Below the pieces are notes generated by a model, which was given only the letters and a program-made list of their open reading frames with translations, was not told the DNA's origin and did not search any database. From positions 1 to 64,000 of the forward strand of contig NZ_LT669940.1 in NCBI RefSeq assembly GCF_900128505.1: DNA of 64,000 bases, given 5' to 3'. The translations under genes and the position numbers were made by a program. The stretch comes from Parabacteroides timonensis (lineage in GTDB: Bacteria; Bacteroidota; Bacteroidia; Bacteroidales; Tannerellaceae). This document shows, piece by piece, positions 8,378-16,210 of this stretch. Numbering within the stretch: position 1 is the first letter of the stretch; every line of letters begins with the position of its first letter.

Positions 8378-9562
8378 TTATTGAATATTATTGATCTCAG
8401 CAAAAAGTTCAATCATGCAGGCGTTGTCCAGCAACCATTTGAACTTCTTATTCTTGGTCCCCGCCCAATCGTTTCCCAGGAAACCGTTCTCGTCACGCGT
8501 ATTTTGCCACGCATAACGGGCATTATCAGCCATGGTATTCACATACTCGTAATTGTTGTCGACCTCTGCCAATGCGAGAAGGCCACGCAGCAAAATGACA
8601 TTGAACCACGGATTTGCGGGGTAAAAATAAGCATCTTTTCCATCAATACCAGTACGTTTATTCAAAAAATGCTTGTAAGCACCCTTCGCCGTATTTTGTG
8701 CATCTTGCAGGAATGTTTCATCCGAGGTGGTTTGGTATAACAGTACACCAGCTTGTATCATCTGTCCGCTGTTGTAAGTGAACTTTGCTTTGCCGATGGT
8801 TTTATCGAGGCTTATGTTGTCCCAATAAACCGAATCGGCAGGGTCGCATAAGTTTGTCTTTGTCCAGTTATAGGTTTTTATGGCCTGGTCCAGATACTTC
8901 TGTTCTTTCGTCAGGTTATACAGTTTCATACATAATACGGCTGCCGGAGCATTAGAGCAGGTGTTTTTGGATACTTTTTTCTGTTCGCACCAGTAGATAC
9001 CACCATCCAATACATCGTCCCAGCCACTATAAATATATTCGTGTAATTCTTTTGCTTTCAGTAGATACTGCTGGTCGTTGGTGAGTGCATACAAATCGCA
9101 GAAGTCGATAGCCAGCCAATCATTATCATCGTAGAAACGGTCGCTTTCGCCGTTGAACATAGGATAGCTTTGATAGCAATGCGGGTTGCGGGTGTTGTCC
9201 CAGTATAAATCCAATCCCGGGATGATGCGTTTTTCCAATATTTCCAGGTATTTGTTATCACCGGTAGCATCATACAGGGCGATACAACCTGATAACATAC
9301 CGGAGTAAGGCCAAAGGAAAGATACTTCCTGGTCCTTTTTCTGTTCGCTTCCTTCAGCGAGGTAAGTGACTTGGTTTTCAGGGTTAACCGGATAAGTCTC
9401 AGAAAGAAGACCGTATTTCTCGACATTATACTTTGTCAGAATGTTGGTCAGTAGCGAGTCTGCGATAATCACATCCTTGTTCGCATGGGGCTGTGGTTGC
9501 TTGGTGCACGCACAAAAACATATTGCGAGCAGGCAACAATTAAAAATTGGTCTAATTCTCAT
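8378..9562 (-). CDS. GH76 alpha-1,6-mannanase lipoprotein
   Basis: Lipoprotein of 394 residues with a signal peptide ending in a Cys lipobox (AICFCACTKQ, about residue 19). The body is an (alpha/alpha)6-barrel of the GH76 type. FYDDNDWLAIDF contains the adjacent Asp pair that serves as nucleophile and acid/base in this family. WPYSGMLSGCIALYDATGD and FTYNSGQMIQAGVLLY are further family blocks. It is expected to cut alpha-1,6-mannan internally at the cell surface or in the periplasm and to feed the GH125 enzyme encoded 26 bp downstream. A TACATTTG -7 box precedes it. No SusC/SusD partner is adjacent, which is unusual for a mannan system. Confidence 0.9.
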   Translation of the reverse strand: MRIRPIFNCCLLAICFCACTKQPQPHANKDVIIADSLLTNILTKYNVEKYGLLSETYPVNPENQVTYLAEGSEQKKDQEVSFLWPYSGMLSGCIALYDATGDNKYLEILEKRIIPGLDLYWDNTRNPHCYQSYPMFNGESDRFYDDNDWLAIDFCDLYALTNDQQYLLKAKELHEYIYSGWDDVLDGGIYWCEQKKVSKNTCSNAPAAVLCMKLYNLTKEQKYLDQAIKTYNWTKTNLCDPADSVYWDNISLDKTIGKAKFTYNSGQMIQAGVLLYQTTSDETFLQDAQNTAKGAYKHFLNKRTGIDGKDAYFYPANPWFNVILLRGLLALAEVDNNYEYVNTMADNARYAWQNTRDENGFLGNDWAGTKNKKFKWLLDNACMIELFAEINNIQ

Positions 9563-9594
9563 GGTCTATATATTTGAACTGAAATTGAAAAGTG

Positions 9595-9602
9595 CAAATG
9601 TA
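9595..9602 (-). promoter_or_regulatory. Putative -7 box (TACATTTG) of the GH76-GH125 unit
   Basis: Minus-strand TACATTTG, 32 bp upstream of the ATG at 9562. Confidence 0.45.
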
Positions 9603-9830
9603 ATATATTTTCTTTAGTTATTGAATAATAAAAGATAGTGGTTTTATACAATGAGCTATGTAGGAACTTGTATACTGACTTTTTTTTAGAAGTTCTCCCA
9701 TGTAGTGGCGTTTTTATACAAAATTGTTAATTAATCACAATCGGTTGAAGATTTCATTCGTCATTCTCCATAACAGATGCAAAAGTAATAAAAAAGTACC
9801 TTCTGATGACGTTTGTGTACTTAAAAGCAT

Positions 9831-9838
9831 TACTTTTG
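9831..9838 (+). promoter_or_regulatory. Putative -7 box (TACTTTTG) of the FKBP genes
   Basis: TACTTTTG lies 30 bp before the ATG at 9869 and matches TAnnTTTG. Confidence 0.45.
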
Positions 9839-9868
9839 TAGCTTGTAATTAGTTGAAAACGAAAAAGA

Positions 9869-10456
9869 ATGGATAAAGTAAGTTATGCACTTGGCTTAAG
9901 TATCGGAAATAATTTCCAGAACTCAGGCATTAATGATCTTCAGGTTGAAGACTTTGTAAAGGGATTGAAAGATGTTTTGGGTAATCAGACTCCTGAAATC
10001 AGTTATGACGAAGCTAAGCAAGTGATCAACGATTACTTCATGAAGCTACAGAAAGAAAAATTCGAAGTAAACAAAAAAGCCGGAGAAGAGTTTCTAAGCA
10101 TCAACAAAGGTAAAGCGGGTGTTGTTACATTACCCAGCGGATTACAATATCAGGTACTTCAAAAAGGAAACGGTGCGAAACCGACCGCATCCGATCAGGT
10201 GAAATGCCATTATCACGGTACATTAATCAATGGAACAGTTTTTGATAGCTCCGTACAGCGCGGCGAACCGGCTGTATTCGGTGTATCGCAAGTGATCCCG
10301 GGATGGGTAGAAGCGCTGCAACTGATGGAAGTGGGCTCAAAATGGAGATTGTTCATCCCGTCTGACCTGGCTTATGGCGAACATGGTGCAGGTGAAGCGA
10401 TCGAACCGAACAGTGCATTGGTATTTGATGTTGAATTATTGGACATAGTAAAATAA
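9869..10456 (+). CDS. FKBP-type peptidyl-prolyl isomerase, cytoplasmic (FklB/FkpA-like)
   Basis: Protein of 195 residues without a signal peptide. Residues about 1-95 form the FKBP N-terminal dimerisation region (VSYALGLSIGNNFQ...FVKGLKDVLG). Residues about 105-195 form the FKBP isomerase domain with GTVFDSSVQRGEPAVFGV, VIPGWVEALQLM and SDLAYGEHGAG. It should speed cis-trans isomerisation of prolyl bonds and act as a folding helper in the cytoplasm. It is 13 bp upstream of a close paralogue that carries a lipoprotein signal, so a tandem duplication with relocation of one copy is likely. Confidence 0.93.
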   Translation: MDKVSYALGLSIGNNFQNSGINDLQVEDFVKGLKDVLGNQTPEISYDEAKQVINDYFMKLQKEKFEVNKKAGEEFLSINKGKAGVVTLPSGLQYQVLQKGNGAKPTASDQVKCHYHGTLINGTVFDSSVQRGEPAVFGVSQVIPGWVEALQLMEVGSKWRLFIPSDLAYGEHGAGEAIEPNSALVFDVELLDIVK

Positions 10457-10469
10457 TTTATAGAGAAAA

Positions 10470-11186
10470 ATGAAAAAGATTAGTGTTTTAGCCGCTACAG
10501 CTATTGTAGCATTGGGCGTTTCTGCCACATCTTGTGACTCAAAAAAGAGCGCGAACCTGAAATCATCAGTAGATAGCGCGAGCTATGCAATTGGTGTTGC
10601 TAACGGTAGCATGTTCAAACAGAACCTGGATGGTATGCCTGGTGGTCCTGCTAATGTAGATGCTTTATTGGCAGGTTTCGAAGCTGCTATGAAGGGTGAT
10701 TCTACCGGATTGAAAATGACTCCGGAACAGGCTCAGACTTACCTGAATACTTATTTCGTAGAAGCTCAGGCTCGTGACGCAAACAAGACAAAAGAAGAAG
10801 GTGAAAAGTTCCTTGCTGAAAACAAAGCTAAGGAAGGCGTTATTACTACAGAAAGCGGCTTGCAGTACAAAGTAGAAACAGAAGGTACAGGTGCAAAACC
10901 GACAGCTGACGACCAGGTGAAAGTACATTATACAGGAACATTGTTGGATGGTACTAAGTTCGATAGTTCTGTTGACCGTGGCGAACCTGCTGTATTCGGC
11001 GTTGGCCAGGTGATCAAAGGATGGACTGAAATCCTGCAGATCATGCCGGTAGGTTCTAAGTATGTGATCTGGGTTCCTTCTGATCTTGCTTATGGCGAAC
11101 ACGGAACTCGTGGTATCAAACCGAACAGCGTATTGAAATTCGAAGTGGAATTGCTGGATATCGTTAAAGACGATCAGAAAAAGTAA
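10470..11186 (+). CDS. FKBP-type peptidyl-prolyl isomerase, lipoprotein
   Basis: Protein of 238 residues with a signal peptide and lipobox (VSATSCDSKK, Cys at about residue 22), so it acts in the cell envelope. The architecture matches its upstream neighbour: an N-terminal dimerisation region (SASYAIGVANGSMFKQ onward), a helical linker rich in Glu/Lys, then an FKBP domain with GTKFDSSVDRGEPAVFGVG and SDLAYGEHGTRGIKP. The two domains share long identical stretches with the upstream paralogue. It is co-transcribed with that gene (13-bp gap) and followed by a strong intrinsic terminator. Confidence 0.93.
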   Translation: MKKISVLAATAIVALGVSATSCDSKKSANLKSSVDSASYAIGVANGSMFKQNLDGMPGGPANVDALLAGFEAAMKGDSTGLKMTPEQAQTYLNTYFVEAQARDANKTKEEGEKFLAENKAKEGVITTESGLQYKVETEGTGAKPTADDQVKVHYTGTLLDGTKFDSSVDRGEPAVFGVGQVIKGWTEILQIMPVGSKYVIWVPSDLAYGEHGTRGIKPNSVLKFEVELLDIVKDDQKK

Positions 11187-11209
11187 TTTCTCATTTTAGT
11201 AGATAAAGG

Positions 11210-11250
11210 AGCGGGTAATTTATGCTGAAAAGCATTAATTGCCCGCTTTT
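11210..11250 (+). terminator. Intrinsic terminator after the FKBP pair
   Basis: Near-perfect 17-bp stem (arms 11210-11226 and 11231-11247, core AGCGGGTAATT / AATTGCCCGCT) with a GAAA-type loop, followed by a T-rich run. Confidence 0.85.
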
Positions 11251-11306
11251 ATTATTTATTTGCTACTTTTTTCTTTCAGAATGATAGAATGTTGAAAATT
11301 ATTATA

Positions 11307-11314
11307 TACTTTTG
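11307..11314 (+). promoter_or_regulatory. Putative -7 box (TACTTTTG) of the Lrp-type gene
   Basis: TACTTTTG matches TAnnTTTG and lies 42 bp before the ATG at 11357. Confidence 0.4.
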
Positions 11315-11356
11315 ATATATAAATAATTTAGAGCGTATAATAAAGCGATAGAAAAC

Positions 11357-11824
11357 ATGGAGAAAATAGACAAGCTGGATCGGCAGATATTGAACATTAT
11401 TTCAAAGAATGCCAGGATTCCTTTCAAGGATGTAGCTGAAGAGTGTGGTGTGTCTCGTGCAGCCATTCATCAAAGGGTACAGCGCATGATTGATATGAAT
11501 GTGATCGTTGGATCGGGTTATCATATTAATCCTAAAATTCTGGGATATAATACCTGCACGTATATCGGTGTTAAATTGGAACGTGGTTCTATGTATAAGG
11601 ATGTGGTTCCTGAATTTGAAAAAATACCGGAAGTGGTTGAGTGTCATTTTACTACCGGTCCGTACACAATGCTGATCAAGTTGTATGCTCGCGATAATGA
11701 GCACCTGATGGAGCTTCTGAACTCGAAGATTCAGGAAATACCGGGTGTAACGGCTACAGAAACGCTGATCTCATTGCGGCAGAGCGTGAAACGTGAGATT
11801 CCTATCTGCAATGTCAACGAATAA
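11357..11824 (+). CDS. Lrp/AsnC-family transcriptional regulator
   Basis: Regulator of 155 residues. The N-terminal winged helix-turn-helix (MEKIDKLDRQILNIISKNAR...FKDVAEECGVSRAAIHQRVQRM, residues 1-45) is followed by the AsnC/RAM ligand-binding domain (VPEFEKIPEVVECHFTTGPYTMLIKLYARD). The family binds amino acids or related small molecules and forms octamers on DNA. It is a single-gene unit with its own -7 box and a strong terminator. Neighbours do not show which regulon it controls. Confidence 0.93.
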   Translation: MEKIDKLDRQILNIISKNARIPFKDVAEECGVSRAAIHQRVQRMIDMNVIVGSGYHINPKILGYNTCTYIGVKLERGSMYKDVVPEFEKIPEVVECHFTTGPYTMLIKLYARDNEHLMELLNSKIQEIPGVTATETLISLRQSVKREIPICNVNE

Positions 11825-11841
11825 TTTGTAACATAATAGAC

Positions 11842-11876
11842 AGCCCGGCCTCCTGAAGAGTTGCCGGGCTTTTTTA
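11842..11876 (+). terminator. Intrinsic terminator after the Lrp-type gene
   Basis: Stem AGCCCGGC (11842-11849) with GCCGGGCT (11863-11870), followed by seven T. A classic rho-independent terminator. Confidence 0.9.
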
Positions 11877-11892
11877 TATCCATAGCAATTAT

Positions 11893-11900
11893 TACCTTTG
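11893..11900 (+). promoter_or_regulatory. Putative -7 box (TACCTTTG) of the subtilase-xseA unit
   Basis: TACCTTTG lies 33 bp upstream of the ATG at 11934, directly after the preceding terminator. Confidence 0.5.
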
Positions 11901-11933
11901 TAAAACCAATGTAATATAGAGTTTATTTGCTCC

Positions 11934-13310
11934 ATGAAAAGATATGTAGGACTTATCATATTATTAAGCTGTTTTTCCTCATGGCTTGTTGCCGGGGAAA
12001 GCTATTGCTTTCGTGTCTATCTGAAAGATAAAGGCGATTCCGGTTATACAGTCGACCAACCGGAAGCATTTCTTTCGAAAGAATCTATTCAACGTCGTGA
12101 GAAAAACGGTACGCCTGTATCGGTCACCGATCTCCCCATAGCACGTTCTTACCTGGATACATTGGCTTTGGCAGGGGCTGAACCGGTTGTCCAGAGTAAA
12201 TGGTTTTCTACTGTGGTGGTGACAAGCCAGGACAGTACTGTTGCTGATCGGCTGAAAGAATTAGCTATCGTCGACTCCGTAAAATGGGTCTGGAAAGGCA
12301 GTAATGTAGTTACTGCTGAACAGGAGGAGCAGGACGAGCGCTTCTTTCCGGCAGATACTCCGCTAAAAGACAGGTACGGATATGCCAGCGAACAGATTAA
12401 AATGCTTAACGGTATCAAATTGCATGAGGCAGGATTCCAGGGTGAAGGTATGCGAGTGGCCGTGATAGATGCCGGTTTTCAGAATGTAGACCGGATCAGT
12501 GTGTTCGATTCGTTGAGGCTGATCGGTACGCATAATGTGGTTTACCCGGGACAGAGCGTATATAATGCCGACGATCATGGAACGAAAGTGCTGTCTTGCT
12601 TGGCTGCCGATATGCCGGGTATTATGGTGGGGACGGCTCCTAAGGCGTCCTATCTCCTGATCAAAAGCGAAGACAGCGATTCCGAGTATCCCATCGAGGA
12701 AGACTATTGGGCGGCTGCGGTTGAGTATGCCGATAGTGTGGGAGTCGATGTGATCACTTCATCACTGGGGTATTTTGCTTTTGATGCCGATGAATTATCG
12801 TATGACCAGTCTGCCCTTGACGGCAAGACAACGTTGATCAGCCAGGCGGCTCATATGGCTGCCCAGAAAGGTATCCTGATGTTTTGCAGTGCAGGAAATG
12901 AAGGTAACGGGATTTGGGGAAAGATCACTTTCCCGTCCGATGCATCGGATGTGCTGACGGTGGGAGCGATCACGGAAGAAAAGAAGAAGAGTGTTTTCAG
13001 CTCTGTCGGTTTTACGGCCGACTATCGGGTGAAACCGGATGTGGTGGCACTGGGGTCGGGTAGTTGTGTGATCGACCCGAAAGGAAATGTGCGTTATGCC
13101 AGCGGAACTTCTTTTGCCACACCAATCCTGGCAGGTCTGGGTATTTGCCTGTGGCAGGCGTTACCCAAGCTGAATAATAAAGATATTATAGACCTATTGC
13201 ACCAGGTGTCAAGCCAATCCAAACGGCCTGATGCCGAGCTGGGATATGGTATTCCCAATATGTACAAAGCTTATAAGAAAGGACTTCAATATGCCGGGGC
13301 TGAACATTAA
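11934..13310 (+). CDS. S8-family subtilisin-like serine protease, exported
   Basis: Protein of 458 residues with a cleavable signal peptide (first about 20 residues), so it acts in the periplasm or outside. The catalytic triad is readable: Asp179 in MRVAVIDAGF, His215 in NADDHGTKVL and Ser at about 394 in YASGTSFATPILAG. The oxyanion Asn lies in MFCSAGNEGNG. Residues about 25-125 form an N-terminal segment that could be an inhibitor-like prodomain. There is no recognisable C-terminal sorting domain. The end overlaps the start of xseA by 20 bp in another frame, so protease and nuclease are co-transcribed although functionally unrelated. Confidence 0.92.
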   Translation: MKRYVGLIILLSCFSSWLVAGESYCFRVYLKDKGDSGYTVDQPEAFLSKESIQRREKNGTPVSVTDLPIARSYLDTLALAGAEPVVQSKWFSTVVVTSQDSTVADRLKELAIVDSVKWVWKGSNVVTAEQEEQDERFFPADTPLKDRYGYASEQIKMLNGIKLHEAGFQGEGMRVAVIDAGFQNVDRISVFDSLRLIGTHNVVYPGQSVYNADDHGTKVLSCLAADMPGIMVGTAPKASYLLIKSEDSDSEYPIEEDYWAAAVEYADSVGVDVITSSLGYFAFDADELSYDQSALDGKTTLISQAAHMAAQKGILMFCSAGNEGNGIWGKITFPSDASDVLTVGAITEEKKKSVFSSVGFTADYRVKPDVVALGSGSCVIDPKGNVRYASGTSFATPILAGLGICLWQALPKLNNKDIIDLLHQVSSQSKRPDAELGYGIPNMYKAYKKGLQYAGAEH

Positions 13311-14634
13311 TCCGGAATATACAGGCAATGAACGCCGGGAGTTCTCTTTACTGGAATTGAATAATCTGGTACGGGGAGCGATCAGTGATGCTTTTCCCGG
13401 TACTTGCTGGGTGCGTGCGGAAATGAGTGATGTGCGGACCAATGCGGCTTCCGGTCATTGTTATCTGGAATTTATAGAAAAGAATCCGGTAACCGGACAA
13501 CTGGTTGCCAGGGCACGAGGCTCTATCTGGGCGAAGACGTTCCGGATGTTGAAGCCTTATTTCGAGATGGAGACGGGGCAATTGTTTGCTTCCGGGCTGA
13601 AAGTATTGGTAAAGGTTTCCATCGAGTTTCATGAGTTGTACGGATATAGCCTGACTGTGACGGATATCGATCCGGCTTATACGATGGGTGATATGCTCCG
13701 GCGCCGGATGGAGATCATCCGCCAGTTGAAGGAAGAGGGTGTATTTACGCTTAACAAAGAGTTGCCTTTTCCTGAATTACCTAAACGTATTGCTGTTATC
13801 ACTTCGCCTACTGCGGCAGGATATGAAGATTTCCTGAACCAACTAGCACATAATAAAGCCGGTTATCCTTTTTATACAAAGCTTTTTCCAGCCCTGATGC
13901 AGGGAGAAAAAACGGAAGAGTCGGTTATTGCGGCGCTGGACCGTATTTATCATCATATCGATTGTTTTGATGTGGTGGTGATCATTCGTGGAGGTGGAGC
14001 GACCTCCGACCTGAATAGTTTCGATTCGTATTTGCTGGCGGCTAATTGCGCCCAATTCCCTTTACCGGTTATTACCGGTATCGGTCATGAACGTGACGAT
14101 ACGATTCTGGATATGGTGGCTCATACCCGAATGAAGACGCCGACGGCTGTGGCGGAATTTCTGATCGGCCGTATGGATGCGGTGGCGATGGAGTTGGAAG
14201 AACTTCAACAGGATGTCAGTGAACTGGCTACCGGGATCTTGCAGAAGCAAAGGAATTTCCTGCAATTGTTGGGTACCCGCCTTCCTGCAATCACTATCAA
14301 CCGGATTGAACGCAATCGCTCTCTTTTGCAGATGCTGGGGAATAAGCTTCCGGTATCCGCTTCCGCCATGTTGTTGCGTCGTCGTTCCGCGTTGGATACA
14401 TTACAGTTGCAATTACAAAATCGTGTAACTTCCCGGATCACGGAGGGAACCCGTTTTATCCAGCTGACGGAGCAGTTCATCAAAATGGCTTCTCCCGATT
14501 ATGTACTGAAACGAGGCTATAGCCTCGCCCTTAAAGACGGCAAAATAATTAAACATGCCACCGAACTGAGTTCCGGCGACGAACTGGTCACCCGGTTTGC
14601 GGATGGGGATGTGAAGAGTATCGTTAAAAAATAA
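13291..14634 (+). CDS. xseA: Exodeoxyribonuclease VII large subunit
   Basis: XseA of 447 residues, the large subunit of the bidirectional single-strand exonuclease. The N-terminal OB fold (SLLELNNLVRGAISDAFPGTCWVRAEMSDV, residues about 15-110) is followed by the catalytic domain with IAVITSPTAAGYEDF, VVIIRGGGATSDLNSFD and ITGIGHERDDTILDMVAHTRMKTPTAVAEFL. A helical C-terminus ends with VLKRGYSLALKDGK. I use Met 13291 (MPGLNINPEYTGN), not 13231, because the longer version reads into the protease gene in another frame. The overlap with the protease end is 20 bp. xseB follows 13 bp downstream. Confidence 0.95.
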   Translation: MPGLNINPEYTGNERREFSLLELNNLVRGAISDAFPGTCWVRAEMSDVRTNAASGHCYLEFIEKNPVTGQLVARARGSIWAKTFRMLKPYFEMETGQLFASGLKVLVKVSIEFHELYGYSLTVTDIDPAYTMGDMLRRRMEIIRQLKEEGVFTLNKELPFPELPKRIAVITSPTAAGYEDFLNQLAHNKAGYPFYTKLFPALMQGEKTEESVIAALDRIYHHIDCFDVVVIIRGGGATSDLNSFDSYLLAANCAQFPLPVITGIGHERDDTILDMVAHTRMKTPTAVAEFLIGRMDAVAMELEELQQDVSELATGILQKQRNFLQLLGTRLPAITINRIERNRSLLQMLGNKLPVSASAMLLRRRSALDTLQLQLQNRVTSRITEGTRFIQLTEQFIKMASPDYVLKRGYSLALKDGKIIKHATELSSGDELVTRFADGDVKSIVKK

Positions 14635-14647
14635 ATCAATCCGATAT

Positions 14648-14845
14648 ATGACAAAGAAAGAGGAAACATACAATGAAGCAGTAGAAAAACTGCGTAAGAT
14701 CGTAGCCGATATAGAGAACGGCGAACTGGATGTGGATGTTCTTTCCGAGAAAGTGAAAGAAGCAACCCGGCTGATCAAATTGTGTAAAGAGAAATTATAT
14801 AAGGTAGACGAAGAAGTTAAAAAGGTACTGGAGGAACTGGAATAA
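14648..14845 (+). CDS. xseB: Exodeoxyribonuclease VII small subunit
   Basis: XseB of 65 residues: a short helical protein with the family pattern YNEAVEKLRKIVADIENGELDVDVL followed by EKVKEATRLIKLCKEKL. It binds several copies per XseA to form the active nuclease. It lies 13 bp after xseA, and its stop codon shares a base with the ispD start (TAATG overlap at 14845), so translation is coupled. Confidence 0.95.
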   Translation: MTKKEETYNEAVEKLRKIVADIENGELDVDVLSEKVKEATRLIKLCKEKLYKVDEEVKKVLEELE

Positions 14846-15561
14846 TGCGTAAATACGTTCTGATCGTTGCCGGAGGGAAAGGGCTTCGGATGGGAGGAGA
14901 CCTGCCAAAGCAGTTTATCCCGCTGGAAGGGAAACCTGTCCTGATGCATACGCTGGAAGCGTTTCATCGGTGGGATGCTTTGGCTGAACTGGTGTTGGTT
15001 CTTCCCGAAGATCATCAGTCTTATTGGAATATGCTTTGTCGCGAAATCGGATGCAAAGTACCTCACCGGATTGCCAATGGCGGGGAGACGCGTTTTCATT
15101 CCGTTCGGAACGGTTTGCAATTCCTTTCGGAAGAAATTGGAAATACATCCGGGAGAAATGAAAAAGCCCTGATAGCGGTGCATGACGGCGTACGCCCGTT
15201 TGTCTCTTCTGAAGTGATTGCTGCCTGTTTCGATGAAGCGGAAAAAAACAGAGTCGCTATTCCTGTTATGCCGATGATCGACTCCTTACGCGAAACAGAC
15301 GAAAAAGGCTCTCATCCGGTAGACCGCAACCGTTATTTTGCTGTACAGACGCCGCAAGTGTTTGATGCCGAGCTGTTATTGAAAGCTTATGAACAAGAGT
15401 TTTCTGCTCTTTTTACAGATGATGCATCTGTCGTGGAAGCGATGGGGGAAGCCATTCACATGGTTACCGGAAACCGGGAAAATATAAAAATTACGACACC
15501 TTTTGATTTACTGGTTGCCGAAAGTTTGATTTTAAAACAAATATCCGATAAGGAGCGGTAA
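14845..15561 (+). CDS. ispD: 2-C-methyl-D-erythritol 4-phosphate cytidylyltransferase
   Basis: IspD of 238 residues. It transfers CMP from CTP to methylerythritol phosphate in the non-mevalonate isoprenoid pathway (cytoplasm). The CTP-binding loop VAGGKGLRMGGDLPKQF is at the N-terminus; AVHDGVRPFVS and the late TDDASVVEAMG and GNRENIKITTPFDL motifs are family signatures. It starts on the last base of xseB, giving a subtilase-xseA-xseB-ispD operon. Its 3' end overlaps the convergent ECF sigma gene by 30 bp. Confidence 0.95.
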   Translation: MRKYVLIVAGGKGLRMGGDLPKQFIPLEGKPVLMHTLEAFHRWDALAELVLVLPEDHQSYWNMLCREIGCKVPHRIANGGETRFHSVRNGLQFLSEEIGNTSGRNEKALIAVHDGVRPFVSSEVIAACFDEAEKNRVAIPVMPMIDSLRETDEKGSHPVDRNRYFAVQTPQVFDAELLLKAYEQEFSALFTDDASVVEAMGEAIHMVTGNRENIKITTPFDLLVAESLILKQISDKER

Positions 15562-16116
15562 GTAATCTTTCAGGTCTTTTTTAAGAAGCTCGATTGCTTT
15601 ATTTTTATACCGTTCAACTGTCCGTGTCGAAATATCCATCGATTCGGCTATTTCTCCGTAGCTTTTATCTTCAAAGCGGTTTAGTATGAATACACGGCGA
15701 TAGTCTTCCGGGAGTTTGTTAAGTGCTTTCGCCAGTAATTCCTGTAATTCGGTCAGTGTATAAAAATCGTCATTATTTTCTGCGTATATAGGAATATTCT
15801 CCTGAATGACCTGTTCGAACGATTCTGTTGGCTGGCGGCGGAGAAAATTCAAGCAGTGATTTCGTACGCAAGTCAGTAAATAATTCCTGGCAGAAGTTTG
15901 CACAGATATATATTTCCTATTTTCCCAAATAGAAAAAAATACATCTTGAACGATGTCCTCCCGGGTTTCTCTTTCCTTGATAAAGCGCTTTGCATAGAGA
16001 CATAATGCCGGGTAATAATATTCGAATAATTTACGAAAAGATCTCTCATCATCCAGGGTCGAAATGTTCCGAAATAAGAGCTCAATATCAACTGCGCCAG
16101 CGTGTTCCTTTTCCAT
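15532..16116 (-). CDS. ECF sigma factor (PUL 1 regulator)
   Basis: ECF sigma-70 factor of 194 residues. Region 2 (FRKLFEYYYPALCLYAKRFIKERETREDIVQDVFFSIWENR, about 21-63) and region 4 (LPEDYRRVFILNRFEDKSYGEIAESMDISTRTVERYKNKAIELL, about 137-181) are both present. It is divergent from the FecR anti-sigma gene that precedes a SusC carrying an STN signalling domain, so it most likely activates PUL 1 when the SusC signals substrate. A TACATTTG -7 box lies only 7 bp before the start codon, which would give an almost leaderless mRNA. It overlaps ispD by 30 bp at the 3' ends. Confidence 0.93.
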   Translation of the reverse strand: MEKEHAGAVDIELLFRNISTLDDERSFRKLFEYYYPALCLYAKRFIKERETREDIVQDVFFSIWENRKYISVQTSARNYLLTCVRNHCLNFLRRQPTESFEQVIQENIPIYAENNDDFYTLTELQELLAKALNKLPEDYRRVFILNRFEDKSYGEIAESMDISTRTVERYKNKAIELLKKDLKDYLPLLIGYLF

Positions 16117-16123
16117 GATTTGA

Positions 16124-16131
16124 CAAATGTA
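16124..16131 (-). promoter_or_regulatory. -7 box (TACATTTG) very close to the ECF sigma start codon
   Basis: Minus-strand TACATTTG ends 7 bp before the ATG at 16116. If it is used, transcription would begin at or next to the start codon. Confidence 0.4.
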
Positions 16132-16210
16132 TTTCTTTTTTTGAAAAAAAACGGATTTTGCTGTCGTGATTTTTATTTTCGTGTGTCTCTATTATACAAA
16201 GGCTTGGAAA

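Larger units (their letters stand above)
9563..9868. other. Divergent promoter region, GH76 versus FKBP
   Basis: This 306-bp gene-free spacer separates the leftward mannanase unit from the rightward FKBP genes. It is AT-rich and holds one -7-like box for each direction (9595-9602 minus, 9831-9838 plus). I see no clear operator palindrome in it. Confidence 0.5.
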
